A stretch of 24,232 nt of DNA from the NCBI GenBank assembly GCA_040219575.1, contig JAVJSD010000033.1:1-24232 (forward strand), given 5' to 3'. The stretch comes from JAVJSD01 sp040219575 (GTDB lineage: Bacteria > Planctomycetota > Planctomycetia > Pirellulales > Pirellulaceae). The notes below the pieces were generated by a model. That model had not been told where the DNA came from. It saw nothing but the letters and a program-made list of their open reading frames with translations, and ran no database searches. Positions 8,480-17,531 of the stretch are shown here, piece after piece. A program made the translations under genes and the position numbers. Within the stretch, counting starts at the first letter, position 1. Each line of letters begins with the position of its first letter.

Positions 8480-11400
8480 TCAAACGGCTGCGTCTTCGAC
8501 GACCTCGGCCGCGGTCTCACCAACAATCGACTCGAGCGACTCACTTGAGTCCTGCAGCAACCCCAAATCGTCCGGAAGATCGTTCAGAATTGGGAGAGGA
8601 TCGATCATCCGCCAAAGCGGCGTGGACGCCATGGCGCTGGCGACGAGGTATCCTCCCTTGAGCGTCCAGAACACGTAGCCGACCGAGAGCGCCGTCGTGG
8701 CCGCGGCGGCGGTTCCCACCACCACCAATTGGATGTTCTCCGTTGACTGCACGTCGCCCCGAAACGAGTCGAGCTGGTCCCAGTAAATCGGCGTATTCAT
8801 AGCGAGCGACTCGAGACGCTGCGAATCAGCGCCGATCTCCGCAAGCCCGACGCCGGACAACCGGTTGGAATGACCGTCGATGCCGCGCCGGAGATCCGCT
8901 GATTCGTGCGCATCCGCCGACTGGTCCGTCGGCAGATCGGCACTCAACGAATCGAGGGAAGGGCGCCCCTCACCCGATTCATTCTGGTCGGGACGACCAT
9001 CCAAGACGTCCTGCACCACGGGAAGCAACGCCACCTGATTCGGCGTAAGTGCGGTTGGTGCGACGACGTTCGCCGGCTCCTCGTTGGAAGAGTCCTCTTG
9101 CGAATCGGACGCATCGCTGGCGCTGGGTGACGTCCCCAGTGTGGGAGGCAGCACGACGCTTCCTTGCACATTCAACGTGACCGTCACCACCTCGCTCTGC
9201 TTGTCGCCATCACTGACCCGGTAGCTGAATGTTTCGACGCCGACGAACAGCGGATTGGGTGTATACGTGAAAGAACCGTCGGCGTTTGTGACCAGAGCGC
9301 CCTGGCTGGGACCTCCAACGATCTGGATCGAAAGCGGACTGCCCTCTGCGTCGCTATCATTGCCTAACAGCGAAGCGATGGTCAGCGTATAAGAACTGCC
9401 CGCCTCCGCAAGAAAGCTGTCGGCAACCGCCACCGGCGCGTTGTTGAAATCCGTGACAGCGACCGTGGCAATAGACAGGTTGCTGCTGAGTGCTCCATCG
9501 GTGGCCTGGAAGGTGATCGTGCGAGCGGTGGTCGTCGGGTCCTGCGAGGTGTTGTTGTAGCTGACGGTTCGCAGCACCTGCTGGTAGTTGGCCACTGTGT
9601 CGGCGCCCGACAGCGTGAGCACGCCCGTGCCGCTGACGTAATTGGCGGTGATGCTGGTGCCGGCCGTGTTGGCCGAGAGCGACTCGGCCGCCCCGTCGAG
9701 CAGGTTGGTGATCGTGACCGTCAGCGAACTCAGGTTCGTGCTGTCCACATCGGACAGGGCCGCATCGGCGTCGGCGATCAGCACCGCCCCGCCGTCCTCG
9801 GTGAAGCTGCTGCTGAAGTCGGCCCCGGTGGCGCCGCTGCTGTTGTTGGCGTCCAGGTCCAGCGCCGGAGCGGTGCCGATAATGGTGACCGCCGCTCCCG
9901 ATGTGTTCGCCACATTCCCAGCCGCATCGGTCAAGTTCGTTCCAATGGCGACTTGAGCGGTGTGTGTATTCACGAGCAGTGAATCGGTGTTGACCACGTT
10001 GTTGGTGTTGTATGTGACACGGATCGTGTCGTTGGTTTGCGACGTTGTGACCAGGCTGATCGGGTCCACGCCCGCGCCGATTGTGGGCAGATTGTCTCCG
10101 TCAGTCGCTCCGGCGGCGAATTGCAGGGCGGCCTCCAGGTTGACTTCGCTGATCGTCCCACCAAGCGTTTCGCTAAACACAAGGTCCAGTTGCTGCCCCA
10201 CCGTCTGGAAGAGATTCGATCCCGGGCTCAGCGGCGTGGTGGCGGACAGCAGCACGGGCCCGGCCTTGTCAACGGCTGCGATGCCGATCGTCTCCTCACT
10301 ACCAAACGTGGTGAACGCGAACACGCCGTTCTGTGACAGGTAGGAGGCTTCAATCGTATCTGTCGAGCGGGCGGCGTTGGCGATTCGAAATTCGTCAATC
10401 ACCCCCTTGAACTCGAGATTGCCCTCCAGTCTGCCGATTTCCCAGTCACTGCTGGTGTCGAAATCGTTTCGGATGGTGTTGTCGATCGTGACATCGACAC
10501 CGTTGTGATAGATCGTCGCCTGTCCGCTGCTTCGGTCGACGACCACTGCGACGTGGTTCCATTGATCGAAATTGATGACGCCCGTGGCGGAATTGGCGGT
10601 GTTGCTGGAGGCGCCATTGCCGGTCTCGAACGAGATCCTGCCGTTTTCCACGCCGCTTTCGTTGATGAAGAACCGAAAGCCGTTTTCATTAGCGCCCCCA
10701 ATCGTGTTGCCAGCGATGGTTTGAATACTCGTTCCGCTGGAATCGGGCTTGATCCAGGCCTCGATGGTGAAAGTGTTTCCTACGTCCGTGAAAGCGAAAT
10801 CAATGTAGTCGTCCACCCCGTCAAATTCGATGGCGTCGCCGATCTTCCCCGCGACAAGGTCACCGGACGTCATCGAAGATGCCGCCGTGCCGTTGAGGGG
10901 CGTGGCGTCCGAATCTTTGATGTCGCCCGCTCCGCCGGGGCCCGGGTCGTCATCCAGATGCCACACGCCGATTCCCGACGACCAGACGCCAGCCGCGCTT
11001 TGCGCATCGCTGGCCGCCGTATTGTTGTAGTACATGTGGATGAAGTCGGTATTCGACGCGCGATCGAGCTGTTGCACTTTGACCCAGATGCTCGCGGTCT
11101 CGGCGCCGTCGTCCCAGGCTTCGATCTCGTAGTTCAGCAAGATGCCGTCGTCATCGACGAATCGAATATCCGCGCCCCCGGCCTTGATCTTGTCGAAGTC
11201 GACGTCCGACCCGGTGAGCGAAACCAGGACTGGAAAATCGGTCAGGCTCTCGTCACTGGCCGAGTTGTCGAAGGTGATCTGTTTGCGATTCAACCAATCG
11301 GCGTCCCACCAGTCGGCGACGATATTGGTGCTGCCCGCCGACCCACTCAAGGTGGTGTTGGCCGTGACGGTCACATCGGGAGTGGCGCCGGTGTCCGGCC

Positions 11401-13084
11401 CGCCGCTTTCGGTGAGTTGCACGTAAAAGACGTTGTCGTTCGCCCCACCGACGCCGATGTTGGTCACATAGCCAGTCACGGTGTAGCCGTCGACCGCAAT
11501 CGTCAGGCCGCTGAAGTCGTCGTCCAGGTTCTGGTCCGTGGTGATCTTGATGTGGTCGATCTGGCCGTCCGCGTCACTATCGACCGTTTCACGGGCCGTG
11601 ATCGTCGTACTGGGCGGCGTATAGTTGATGTTCAATTGCGGCCTGGCGCCGGCCGTTCCGTTCTCCGAACTATCGAACTCGATGCCATCGAAGTTGTCAC
11701 TAAGCACAACCCAACCATAGTTAGCAGCGCCGTTCGCCCAATCCTGCAACGTGGAGGCCAGCCCCGAGAAGGTCTTCGCACCGGTTGTGGTGGGATCGGC
11801 AAGTGTGCTATCCACAGCAGAACTGGCCTCAATGTCGTTCGTTTGAATCCCGCTGCCTGTCGAGTTCCAAGTCGACGACTCGCTCCAAGCACTGAGCATC
11901 CGATGCAACGTAACCGTCCCGCCTCCTTGTTCGGAAACGTTGACCGTGAGTGAGGCGGAGTTGATGATCGAGCCCCAGGGGATCTGCCCTGGACCGGTTC
12001 CAAAGATGTTGTCGAACCGGATCAATCCCTGGGTTTCCCCACCACTCTCATCCTGATCCGCGCGGAACGACGCGGCTGTTCCGAGATTTGTGGTCGGTAG
12101 CGCCTCGGCGAGTTCGGTGTCGCTCGTTCCGGTATATCCGCCGCTCCCTTGTTGAAAACTCGTTGAGTCGAGCAGGCCTTGCCATTGCTGCTGTGTTTCG
12201 AGGCTGAAGGCGACCTCGGTTTCTATCAGGCCGGCCTGATACTCAAGCTCCCAGTCGCCGCCCAGCAGGGCGGCGCCGGTGGGATCGTCGCTGGCGGCCA
12301 CGTCGCAATCGCAAAGCGTTTTCAGCGAGTCGATCAACTCGCGGCCGCCCTCGTCGGCAGCCAGGTCGCAGCCGTAGAACAGCAAGTCGCCGTCCGGCGC
12401 CAACGCGCCGCCCCAACCGGCGAGTTGACCGGCATAGGACTGCAGCGATTGCTGGTTCAGCCACGTGTTGCCGAGTTGCACAGCTCCGCCGGTTCCGTGC
12501 GAGACCACATGCACCGCGTCAACGTCGTGGTATTCCGCCAGAATTTCGGTGATCTGTTCGACGCCGTCTCGATTGGAGTCGAGCAGATGGATTTCAAACG
12601 TACGACCTGCATCGTCGTGCGACAGCAGGTCGTCGATCAACCCCTGGTAGTTGTCGGTCGCAGCATCAATGAACACGAGTTCGAAAGTCGTGTCGGTTTG
12701 GCTGATTTGCTGATCGGCGTTCGAAAGAACGAGCCCGTCCGACGTCAAGTCCGACTCAGAAGGCGACACGGACTGCGGGTCGGTTTCGCTGCCGAGTTGC
12801 AGGCTGAAATCGACGGCGTCCCAACTTTGGGAGTCCGGCGACTGCGCGTCGGGCTGTTGCTGGTCGAAGGCGGCGACCTGGGCCGCGTCGTCGAGCGTCA
12901 CCCCGGCGAGCACTTCTCCGCCGGGTACGGCATTGAACAGCAATCGCTCCTCGTCACATCCGACGTCAATCGGTCGACGAGGGGGCGGTTGCAGGCGACA
13001 CGCGGCCAGCAGTCCGCGACACTGGGCGCCGGCCCGCTGCAGGCTCCATAGCATTCGTTCCAGAAGGTCGAGTCGGGGTGACAT
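8480..13084 (-). CDS. Giant DUF4347 multidomain surface protein, probable secretion substrate
   Basis: A 1534-residue modular protein. An N-terminal LEPR/LEER-like motif (DEERLLFNAVP, 44-54) precedes DUF4347 at about 134-304, with SHGTGG (His196) and YGCDLA (Cys239). Then come a DNRLRE-type domain at about 306-490, an unassigned beta region, DUF2341 at about 591-714 (WWDADWLNRKQITFDN), a LamG/concanavalin-like domain at about 714-930, a Big_5-like domain at about 938-1072, a cadherin/VCBS-like repeat at about 1072-1212 and a second cadherin-like domain at about 1213-1308 (NAPVAVADSF). A Ser/Glu/Asp-rich linker leads to a hydrophobic block at about 1448-1498 (LSVGYVFWTLKGG, then PLWRMIDPLPIL) and an acidic tail. 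No ordinary Sec signal peptide is visible. ATG 13084 is chosen because the open frame upstream runs to 13894 through the divergent TolC-like gene and looks non-coding. A role as adhesin or matrix protein is inferred from the domains. Confidence 0.85.
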   Translation of the reverse strand: MSPRLDLLERMLWSLQRAGAQCRGLLAACRLQPPPRRPIDVGCDEERLLFNAVPGGEVLAGVTLDDAAQVAAFDQQQPDAQSPDSQSWDAVDFSLQLGSETDPQSVSPSESDLTSDGLVLSNADQQISQTDTTFELVFIDAATDNYQGLIDDLLSHDDAGRTFEIHLLDSNRDGVEQITEILAEYHDVDAVHVVSHGTGGAVQLGNTWLNQQSLQSYAGQLAGWGGALAPDGDLLFYGCDLAADEGGRELIDSLKTLCDCDVAASDDPTGAALLGGDWELEYQAGLIETEVAFSLETQQQWQGLLDSTSFQQGSGGYTGTSDTELAEALPTTNLGTAASFRADQDESGGETQGLIRFDNIFGTGPGQIPWGSIINSASLTVNVSEQGGGTVTLHRMLSAWSESSTWNSTGSGIQTNDIEASSAVDSTLADPTTTGAKTFSGLASTLQDWANGAANYGWVVLSDNFDGIEFDSSENGTAGARPQLNINYTPPSTTITARETVDSDADGQIDHIKITTDQNLDDDFSGLTIAVDGYTVTGYVTNIGVGGANDNVFYVQLTESGGPDTGATPDVTVTANTTLSGSAGSTNIVADWWDADWLNRKQITFDNSASDESLTDFPVLVSLTGSDVDFDKIKAGGADIRFVDDDGILLNYEIEAWDDGAETASIWVKVQQLDRASNTDFIHMYYNNTAASDAQSAAGVWSSGIGVWHLDDDPGPGGAGDIKDSDATPLNGTAASSMTSGDLVAGKIGDAIEFDGVDDYIDFAFTDVGNTFTIEAWIKPDSSGTSIQTIAGNTIGGANENGFRFFINESGVENGRISFETGNGASSNTANSATGVINFDQWNHVAVVVDRSSGQATIYHNGVDVTIDNTIRNDFDTSSDWEIGRLEGNLEFKGVIDEFRIANAARSTDTIEASYLSQNGVFAFTTFGSEETIGIAAVDKAGPVLLSATTPLSPGSNLFQTVGQQLDLVFSETLGGTISEVNLEAALQFAAGATDGDNLPTIGAGVDPISLVTTSQTNDTIRVTYNTNNVVNTDSLLVNTHTAQVAIGTNLTDAAGNVANTSGAAVTIIGTAPALDLDANNSSGATGADFSSSFTEDGGAVLIADADAALSDVDSTNLSSLTVTITNLLDGAAESLSANTAGTSITANYVSGTGVLTLSGADTVANYQQVLRTVSYNNTSQDPTTTARTITFQATDGALSSNLSIATVAVTDFNNAPVAVADSFLAEAGSSYTLTIASLLGNDSDAEGSPLSIQIVGGPSQGALVTNADGSFTYTPNPLFVGVETFSYRVSDGDKQSEVVTVTLNVQGSVVLPPTLGTSPSASDASDSQEDSSNEEPANVVAPTALTPNQVALLPVVQDVLDGRPDQNESGEGRPSLDSLSADLPTDQSADAHESADLRRGIDGHSNRLSGVGLAEIGADSQRLESLAMNTPIYWDQLDSFRGDVQSTENIQLVVVGTAAAATTALSVGYVFWTLKGGYLVASAMASTPLWRMIDPLPILNDLPDDLGLLQDSSESLESIVGETAAEVVEDAAV

Positions 13085-13527
13085 CAATGCTGCTCGCCAT
13101 ACGTGGCCGCCCCCGAATCTCGTTCGCCAAGCCGACCTACGGCCGACTCGGCGCGGCCCTGTCCAATGACAGCACGCACGCCGGAGCGTTGTTATCGCAA
13201 GAGTTGCCCCGAACAAGCCTAGCACGACAATTGATCGAATCGTCCCGCGTGCGGCGGGAAGGTCCGCCGCCGACTCCGTCGGCCGAGTTGAGGCCGTCGC
13301 ATAATCGACCATGTCGTTGCAGCCGGACGATTCATCGTGACCGTTGCAACGACAACAACCGATGCTGTCGCTGCAACGCGTATCCTCGTGCGCCGCCTGC
13401 ATGATCAATGGCGACCCGCGGCGGCATGAGTTACCCGGCGACCTGGGTTTTGACGAAGGATGAATTGGGGCTCGGGTTGCGCGCTGACCTCGTCGGCTGC
13501 GCTCGGAACAACCAAGAGCAGAGTGGG
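13085..13527. promoter_or_regulatory. Divergent intergenic control region
   Basis: This 443-nt region separates the minus-strand surface-protein operon from the plus-strand export operon and should hold both promoters. It contains a GC-rich hairpin (GCGGCGG 13251-13257, CCGCCGC 13264-13270, loop GAAGGT) and the symmetric TGCAACG array listed separately. No convincing sigma-70 -35/-10 pair was found on either strand. Confidence 0.6.
13315..13378. promoter_or_regulatory. Symmetric triple operator-like site (CGTTGCA / TGCAACG)
   Basis: The central perfect palindrome CGTTGCAACG (13342-13351) is flanked on the left by CGTTGCAG (13315-13322) and on the right by its inverse CTGCAACG (13371-13378). 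All three share one dyad axis at 13346.5. The 7-nt half-site therefore repeats with a 27-nt step on both sides. This is the geometry expected for cooperative binding of a dimeric regulator controlling both divergent operons. The regulator is not identifiable from the window. Confidence 0.55.
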
Positions 13528-15501
13528 ATGACACGGCAGCTTTTAACGATGATCGGCGTTCTATCGGCGGCGCTGGCAGCGATGCCGGGCGATGCACCGA
13601 TAGCCGCCCCGCCAGCGGGCGTCGGGCAGACTGCTCCGTCTGAGGTTTCGACTTCCAACCAGGTTCTCGCATCGTCAAGCTCTCAGGCTCGAGGCGAAAC
13701 GGCCTTGTCGACCCTGCGTCGATTGCCGCCAATCCAGCGGGAATCGCCCAAGCCGACTCTCCGGCGTTTACCCCCCACTTCGGACAGTGGGACGGTTGTC
13801 GCGGTCCCGGACCTGGAGGCGGCGGATTCCCAACCGCCCGGGCCATCCTCGCCCCAAGCGTCAACGGCGGCTCCAACACACGAACCGCTCCCACGGCCCC
13901 TTGGCGAAGCCCGGCAGACGCCGGGAGCCGACAGGCGCCATGCCGCTGACTGGTGGGAACCGCGAGTCGTGCAGCCGCTGAAGCCGGATACGCCGGCGCA
14001 ACCCGTTTCCGTCGAATTCCTCGTGCTCGAGGCGCTGCGCCGTTCGCCTCAAATCCAGGCGATCAGCGACCTTCCCGTGATTCAGGAGATGTCGGTGCTG
14101 GAGTCGGCAGCCGAGTTCGACTTCACCGCCTTCGCAGCGTCGAAGTTCGACCGCGCGAGCGACCCGGTCGGCGACCTGTTGACCACCGGCGGTCCACCAC
14201 GATTCCGTCAGGAAAACACGACCCTCTCCGCAGGACTGCGGAAGAAGACGACGTTGGGGGGCCGCATCGAAGCCGAACAGCAATTGGGCCTGAAAGACAA
14301 CAACTCGAGATTTTTCGTCCCGCCGCAGCAGGGCAACACGCGGCTGACGCTGAGCTTCGAGCAGCCGCTGCTCAACGGCGCCGGTCGGGCCTACAACAAC
14401 GGCGCCATCGTGCTGGCGCAGATCAATTCGCAAGTCGCTTGGGACGAGTTCATCACCGAATTGAACCAGCAACTCGTCCAGGTGGCCGCCGCCTACTGGG
14501 AGTTGTACCGCAGCCGCGCGGCGTTCTTGCAGAAGCGTCGGTGGTACGAGCAGGCGCAAGCGATTCTCGCGGAACTCGAAAGTCGCAGAGAGATTGACGC
14601 GCTGGACACACAACTGGCTCGGGCCCGCTCGGCCGTCGCCTCTCGCCGTTCCGCGCTGATTCGCGCCGGAGCGGAAATCAGCAACGCACAGACTCGCATT
14701 CATGCACTGGTGTACGACCAGCCGCTGCAGAACGCCCCCGATACGGAGTTGGTGCCGGTCGAGGCTCCCGCATCGCAGTTCGTGCCGTTCTCATCGGAAG
14801 ACGCCTTGGCGACCGCCATGCAACACCGGGCCGAAGTTGATCGCGCCGTGCGGGAAATCGAGGCGGCGCGGCTGCGTCTGAGTTTGTCTCGCAATGAATT
14901 GTGGCCAGTACTCGATTTTGTCGCCGAAACCTATGTCGCGGGCTTGCAGGGAGACTACCAGTTGGCGAGGTCCTACGCCGACCAGTTCTCGCGCGGGGAA
15001 CCCGGATATTCCGTCGGCCTCGTGTTCGAGTATCCCCTGGGCAACCGGGCCGCCAACGCCCGCTTCACAAAACGTCAACTTGAAGAACGTCGGCTGATCA
15101 AGCAATTCCAGGGCACGGTTCAGATGCTGCAGGCGGACGTCGACATCGCCGTGCGCGAAGTGGCGACCACCTTTCGCGAGCTACAAGCAAAGCGGCAGGC
15201 GATGCAAGCCGCCTTGGTTGATGTGCAGTACCTGACGGAGCGCTGGCGACTGCTGCCGGGCGACGATCGATCGGCCAGCTTCCTGCTTTCCGACGTACTC
15301 GATGCCCAAGACCGCTTGGCCCTTGAGCAGATCGGATACCTGGACGCGCAAGTCGCCTATTCTCTGGCGATGCTCGAACTGAAACGCCAGACGGGCACGC
15401 TGCTGCAGTCCGAACGGATCGGCATCCGGCGCGGCGAGCGCGACGGGATTCCGGCCCTATTGCTCGAAACTCCCGGCCCTTCACCGCCGGCGCAACCCTG
15501 A
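13528..15501 (+). CDS. TolC-family outer-membrane efflux protein
   Basis: A 657-residue outer-membrane factor expected to form the trimeric beta-barrel/alpha-tunnel of a tripartite exporter. The start at ATG 13528 gives a good signal peptide (MTRQLLTMIGVLSAALAAMP) with AAGAG 9 nt upstream; an in-frame ATG at 13408 would put 40 non-signal residues in front. A Pro/Ser-rich linker covers about 28-165. The OEP-type repeat domain follows from about 170 to 640, with family features such as LSFEQPLLNGAGRAYNNGAI, VAAAYWELYRSRAAF, a long helical stretch, and YSVGLVFEYPLGNRAANARF opening the second repeat, then REVATTFRELQAKRQAM. The length exceeds the usual 430-500 residues mainly through the N-terminal linker. 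It is the first gene of the export array, 101 nt before the SecA-like gene. Its adaptor partners should be the three HlyD-type proteins downstream. Confidence 0.9.
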   Translation: MTRQLLTMIGVLSAALAAMPGDAPIAAPPAGVGQTAPSEVSTSNQVLASSSSQARGETALSTLRRLPPIQRESPKPTLRRLPPTSDSGTVVAVPDLEAADSQPPGPSSPQASTAAPTHEPLPRPLGEARQTPGADRRHAADWWEPRVVQPLKPDTPAQPVSVEFLVLEALRRSPQIQAISDLPVIQEMSVLESAAEFDFTAFAASKFDRASDPVGDLLTTGGPPRFRQENTTLSAGLRKKTTLGGRIEAEQQLGLKDNNSRFFVPPQQGNTRLTLSFEQPLLNGAGRAYNNGAIVLAQINSQVAWDEFITELNQQLVQVAAAYWELYRSRAAFLQKRRWYEQAQAILAELESRREIDALDTQLARARSAVASRRSALIRAGAEISNAQTRIHALVYDQPLQNAPDTELVPVEAPASQFVPFSSEDALATAMQHRAEVDRAVREIEAARLRLSLSRNELWPVLDFVAETYVAGLQGDYQLARSYADQFSRGEPGYSVGLVFEYPLGNRAANARFTKRQLEERRLIKQFQGTVQMLQADVDIAVREVATTFRELQAKRQAMQAALVDVQYLTERWRLLPGDDRSASFLLSDVLDAQDRLALEQIGYLDAQVAYSLAMLELKRQTGTLLQSERIGIRRGERDGIPALLLETPGPSPPAQP

Positions 15502-15602
15502 CAACGCAGACTTTCTCCGCCGGCTGCGAAAAGGCCCGGCGAGAATGGTGTACATTCCACACTCTGATTCGGACAAGGAGGTCCACTCGCGAGAGAAAAC
15601 CG
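15502..15602 (+). other. Spacer between TolC-like and SecA-like genes
   Basis: This 101-nt gap holds a full AAGGAGGT Shine-Dalgarno sequence at 15575-15582, but it lies 20 nt before ATG 15603, too far for normal use, and no start codon sits at the right distance. A second purine-rich element, GAGAGAA at 15591-15597, is well placed for ATG 15603. The spacer could carry a secondary promoter; no clear hexamers are seen. Confidence 0.4.
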
Positions 15603-17531
15603 ATGACGATCTGGCGAAACATGGCGACGGGACTGCGGCATATGCGGCCGTCGTTCGCGCCGCGAAAGATCGCCAATTCGAAAACCGTGGACCTGATTCG
15701 TCAACAGACCGTAGACCTGCGAAGCCGGTCCGACGGTTACCTTGCGGATGTTTTTGACGAGTTGCGAGTGGAAGCTCCTGCGGCGTCGGTGCGTGATCCG
15801 GCTCTTGTTGTGCCGACCTTCGCCCTGACGGTGGAGTCGATTCGTCGAAACTTGGGCATGACGCTGTACGACGTGCAACTGCTCGCCGGGCTGGCGTTGG
15901 TCGATGGCGCCGTCGCTGAAATGCAGACGGGCGAGGGAAAGACGCTGTCCCTGGCCGCGCCGGCGGTGCTGTTCTCGCTTGCGGGACGAGGCGTTCACGT
16001 GATGACTGCGAATGACTACTTAGCGCGACGAGATCATCATCTGCTGGAGCCTTGTTTCCGACTGTTGGGAGTTTCCGCCGGTCTGTTGAGCGCCGACGAT
16101 ACGCCCGAGGCCCGCGGAGCCGCCTACCAGTGCGACGTCACTTATGGTTCCGGAAACGACTTCGGTTTCGATTACCTGAAGGATCAAGTCACGCTGCTGA
16201 GGGGGGAATCCCGCAGACTGGGAGTGCGTTACCGACGACTGCTACGCGGTGATGGTGGGGAGTCGGACAACCACGGCCTGCAGCGCGAGCAGGCGTTTGC
16301 GATTGTGGACGAGATCGACAGCGTCCTGATCGACGAGGCGAATACGCCGTTGATCCTGTCGGCGCCGGCCGAAGCGGATGTGCATTCGGCGGAAGGATAC
16401 GCCTTCGCCTGGCGAACCGCCCAGACGCTTCGAGCTGACGAAGACTTCCTGCTGGACGAACAGGACGGCGGACTGCGATTGACGGACCTGGGATTGCACC
16501 GGATTCGCGCGGAACGGCGTCGTGCGGGCAAGATCGGCTTGAACCGCTCCTGGCAACATTGTGTGGAGCAGGCGCTGCGAGCACGCAATCTGCTCAAGCG
16601 AGACGTCAATTACGCGGTCGTCGACGGCCAGATCAGAATGGTGGATGCAACGACCGGTCGCCTGTGCGCTGATCGCTCGCTACGCGATGGTTTACATCAG
16701 TTGCTGGAGATTAAAGAAGGACTCGAGGTCTCTCCCGAAAAGGTTTCGCTGGCACGAATCACTCGGCAACGATTTTTCCGATGCTACGATCATTTGTGTG
16801 GGCTGACCGGAACCGCGACGCCGAGCAGCCGCGAGTTCCAACGGATTTATTCTCTCAAAACCGTTGTCATCCCAACCCACCGACCGAGCCGCAGAACGTT
16901 GCTGCCGACGCGGTTCTTCGCCGCCGGAAAATCGAAGTGGGAGGCGATCGCCGAGCACATCCAGCAGGTTCACGCGACCGGCCGACCCATCCTGGCCGGG
17001 ACGACCAACATCGAGAACAGCCTGTTGCTGGCCGAAATCCTGCACAGGCGGGGAGTCGGCTTTCAAATACTGAATGGAGTCCAGGATGCCGACGAGGCCG
17101 CTGTGGTGGCCGCGGCAGGTCAACTGGGGGCCGTAACGATCGCCACGAACATGGCGGGTCGTGGAACCGACATCCGTCTTGGCGTGGGCGTCGCCGAATT
17201 GGGCGGCCTACACGTTGTCGGCACGGAACATCAACCGTCGGTTCGGCTCGATGCGCAACTTGCCGGTCGTGCTGGTCGTCAGGGGGACCCCGGTTCGGCG
17301 CAATTCTTTCTTTCTGGCGAGGATCCGCTGATCCAGAACCACGCCCCGCTGCTGGCGGCTCGCATGGAGCGGCTGGGGCGTCAAGACGGGGAGATTCTCG
17401 CGGATTTATCCGCGGAAGTTGCGAAAACGCAACGTAAAGTTGAGTGCTGGATGTTCCAGCAACGTCGACGATTGGCCATGAGTCTCCTGTGGCAGGAGGA
17501 GATCGTTGTCCAGCTCACGGCTGAGGACTAG
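15603..17531 (+). CDS. SecA-like motor ATPase lacking the C-terminal third
   Basis: A 642-residue SecA-family DEAD motor; canonical SecA has about 840-900 residues. NBD1 shows the Q-motif region (GMTLYDVQLLAGL), Walker A QTGEGKT (108-114), VMTANDYLARRD, TYGSGNDFGFDYLKDQ and Walker B DEID (from 236) with LIDEANTPLIL. A minimal preprotein cross-linking domain follows at about 255-333, close in size to that of Bacillus SecA. NBD1 resumes with VVDGQIRMVDATTGR and CGLTGTATPSSREF. NBD2 has TIATNMAGRGTDIRLG (GRGTD 519-523) and the arginine motif AGRAGRQGDPG. The chain ends inside the long scaffold helix (TQRKVECWMFQQRRRLAM, from 609), so the helical-wing domain, the two-helix finger and the zinc-binding tail are absent. 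All ATPase motifs look intact. The stop TAG abuts the next ATG directly, so the short form is probably native. It may drive export through the neighbouring adaptors; the cell's essential SecA is presumably encoded elsewhere. Confidence 0.9.
   Translation: MTIWRNMATGLRHMRPSFAPRKIANSKTVDLIRQQTVDLRSRSDGYLADVFDELRVEAPAASVRDPALVVPTFALTVESIRRNLGMTLYDVQLLAGLALVDGAVAEMQTGEGKTLSLAAPAVLFSLAGRGVHVMTANDYLARRDHHLLEPCFRLLGVSAGLLSADDTPEARGAAYQCDVTYGSGNDFGFDYLKDQVTLLRGESRRLGVRYRRLLRGDGGESDNHGLQREQAFAIVDEIDSVLIDEANTPLILSAPAEADVHSAEGYAFAWRTAQTLRADEDFLLDEQDGGLRLTDLGLHRIRAERRRAGKIGLNRSWQHCVEQALRARNLLKRDVNYAVVDGQIRMVDATTGRLCADRSLRDGLHQLLEIKEGLEVSPEKVSLARITRQRFFRCYDHLCGLTGTATPSSREFQRIYSLKTVVIPTHRPSRRTLLPTRFFAAGKSKWEAIAEHIQQVHATGRPILAGTTNIENSLLLAEILHRRGVGFQILNGVQDADEAAVVAAAGQLGAVTIATNMAGRGTDIRLGVGVAELGGLHVVGTEHQPSVRLDAQLAGRAGRQGDPGSAQFFLSGEDPLIQNHAPLLAARMERLGRQDGEILADLSAEVAKTQRKVECWMFQQRRRLAMSLLWQEEIVVQLTAED

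Noticed and set aside
10505..11953. 482-codon plus-strand open frame within the DUF4347 gene
   Set aside because: Antisense shadow; Arg/Asp/Val-rich, no domain, while the minus strand encodes recognisable LamG and DUF2341 regions.
13085..13894. Upstream extension of the DUF4347 frame, including a hydrophobic stretch IVVLGLFGATLAITTL
   Set aside because: The extension overlaps the divergent TolC-like gene and is otherwise Arg/Pro-rich and low in motifs; ATG 13084 leaves a normal intergenic region. An intermediate start near 13312 that would include the hydrophobic stretch cannot be fully excluded.
15545..15757. 70-codon plus-strand frame at the SecA-like start
   Set aside because: Overlaps the SecA-like gene in another frame and has no motif; the nearby AAGGAGGT is not spaced for its start.
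15603..17531. SecA-like gene as a truncated pseudogene
   Set aside because: All ATPase motifs are intact, there is no residual C-terminal SecA sequence afterwards in any frame, and the stop is joined directly to the next start.
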